This document shows, one piece after another, positions 52,570 to 52,813 of a stretch of DNA of 52,813 bases. Every line of letters starts with the position of its first letter. Position 1 is the first letter of the stretch. The stretch is taken from positions 1-52,813 of the forward strand of contig JAILJR010000026.1 of assembly GCA_024694565.1 (NCBI GenBank), given 5' to 3'. Origin of the DNA: Butyrivibrio sp. (GTDB lineage Bacteria; Bacillota; Clostridia; Lachnospirales; Lachnospiraceae). The notes under the pieces were generated by a model, which had not been told where the DNA came from, made no database searches, and saw nothing but the letters and a program-made list of their open reading frames with translations. Both the position numbers and the translations under genes were made by a program.

Positions 52570-52813
52570 GAGTCGCCCGACAAAAGCTCCCCAGTCCGGC
52601 TGTGCATATTGTACAATCACTTCGGGCACGCTTTCGCTCCTTTCGCTTCGTAGCGGTACTAAGCTCGAAAATACCTCGCTTAGATGATGCACTAGACTCG
52701 ACAATACCTCGTCAAGTGCCCACCTATGGCTCGCACTAAGCTCGAAAAAACCTCGCTAAGTGCTCTGCTCAAAGTACCGACGAGCTCATAGGGCCACTCA
52801 GCCTCTTGTGAAA
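52570..52813. repeat. Palindromic intergenic repeat, copy D (cut by window end)
   Basis: The left end is the GAGTCGCCCGACAAAAGCTC motif (52570-52589). The GGCTGTGCATATTG box follows at 52598. Bases 52598-52660 match the reverse complement of 36776-36838 at 62 of 63 positions, and 52769-52807 match the other flank of copy C, also in reverse. The centre holds three tandem hairpins (stems 52659-52664/52678-52683, 52690-52697/52711-52718 and 52733-52741/52755-52763) where copy C has one. The element runs past the window edge. No other terminator follows the transpeptidase gene, so this may serve as one. Confidence 0.85.

Overview
This window looks like one chromosomal stretch of a Firmicute of the class Clostridia, most likely family Lachnospiraceae (Butyrivibrio/Pseudobutyrivibrio-like). 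That placement is an inference from gene content and order: yicC-remA-gmk-rpoZ-rimO-pgsA, apt-rel-MBL hydrolase-hemZ, ruvAB, zapA-U32 and a SEDS-transpeptidase pair, together with sigma-A type promoters, strong Shine-Dalgarno sites and sugar ABC plus LacZ genes typical of gut or rumen fibre users. About 41 protein genes are supported. All are on the + strand except aroC and uxaB. One tRNA gene is present. No transposase, phage, plasmid or CRISPR gene was seen.

Layout. 1-6307: a sugar ABC importer (binding protein truncated by the window edge, two permeases, no ATPase) and a LacZ-type beta-galactosidase. 6343-10643: a palindromic repeat, then a class II aldolase with an unusual 12-residue repeat domain, translationally coupled to an S66 LD-carboxypeptidase, then a beta-propeller lactonase. 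10787-14835: aroC (minus strand), a VanY-type carboxypeptidase, tgt and yajC. 14913-22765: branched-chain amino acid genes leuB, ilvD and ilvB with a membrane glycosyltransferase-like gene inserted, then an L,D-transpeptidase. 22906-26730: serine synthesis genes serC and serA with a DUF1015 gene. 26778-29264: a GlgB-like protein. 29336-29408: tRNA-Thr. 29544-36533: apt, rel, MBL hydrolase, hemZ, a putative lipoprotein and trpS. 36665-38562: a large palindromic repeat and uxaB with a perfect cre-type operator. 38637-47069: housekeeping genes yicC through zapA, including a voltage-gated type potassium channel and ruvAB. 47117-52526: a U32 protease-like protein, a micro-ORF, a SEDS glycosyltransferase and its partner transpeptidase. 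52570-end: another copy of the palindromic repeat, cut by the window edge.

Three things stand out. (1) The GlgB-like protein keeps the whole branching-enzyme fold, but its nucleophile, its acid/base and the other conserved active-site residues are all replaced, and it carries a coiled coil and a Lys-rich tail. It reads as a pseudoenzyme, perhaps a glycogen-binding scaffold. (2) A family of intergenic imperfect palindromes recurs at about 6.4, 10.8, 25.4, 36.7 and 52.6 kb. It shares end motifs and a 63-bp core (62/63 identical in opposite orientation between two copies), and its central hairpin is single in one copy and expanded to three in another. (3) A 28-nt element is shared almost exactly by the 5' leaders of ilvB and the DUF1015 gene, at the same distance from their start codons.
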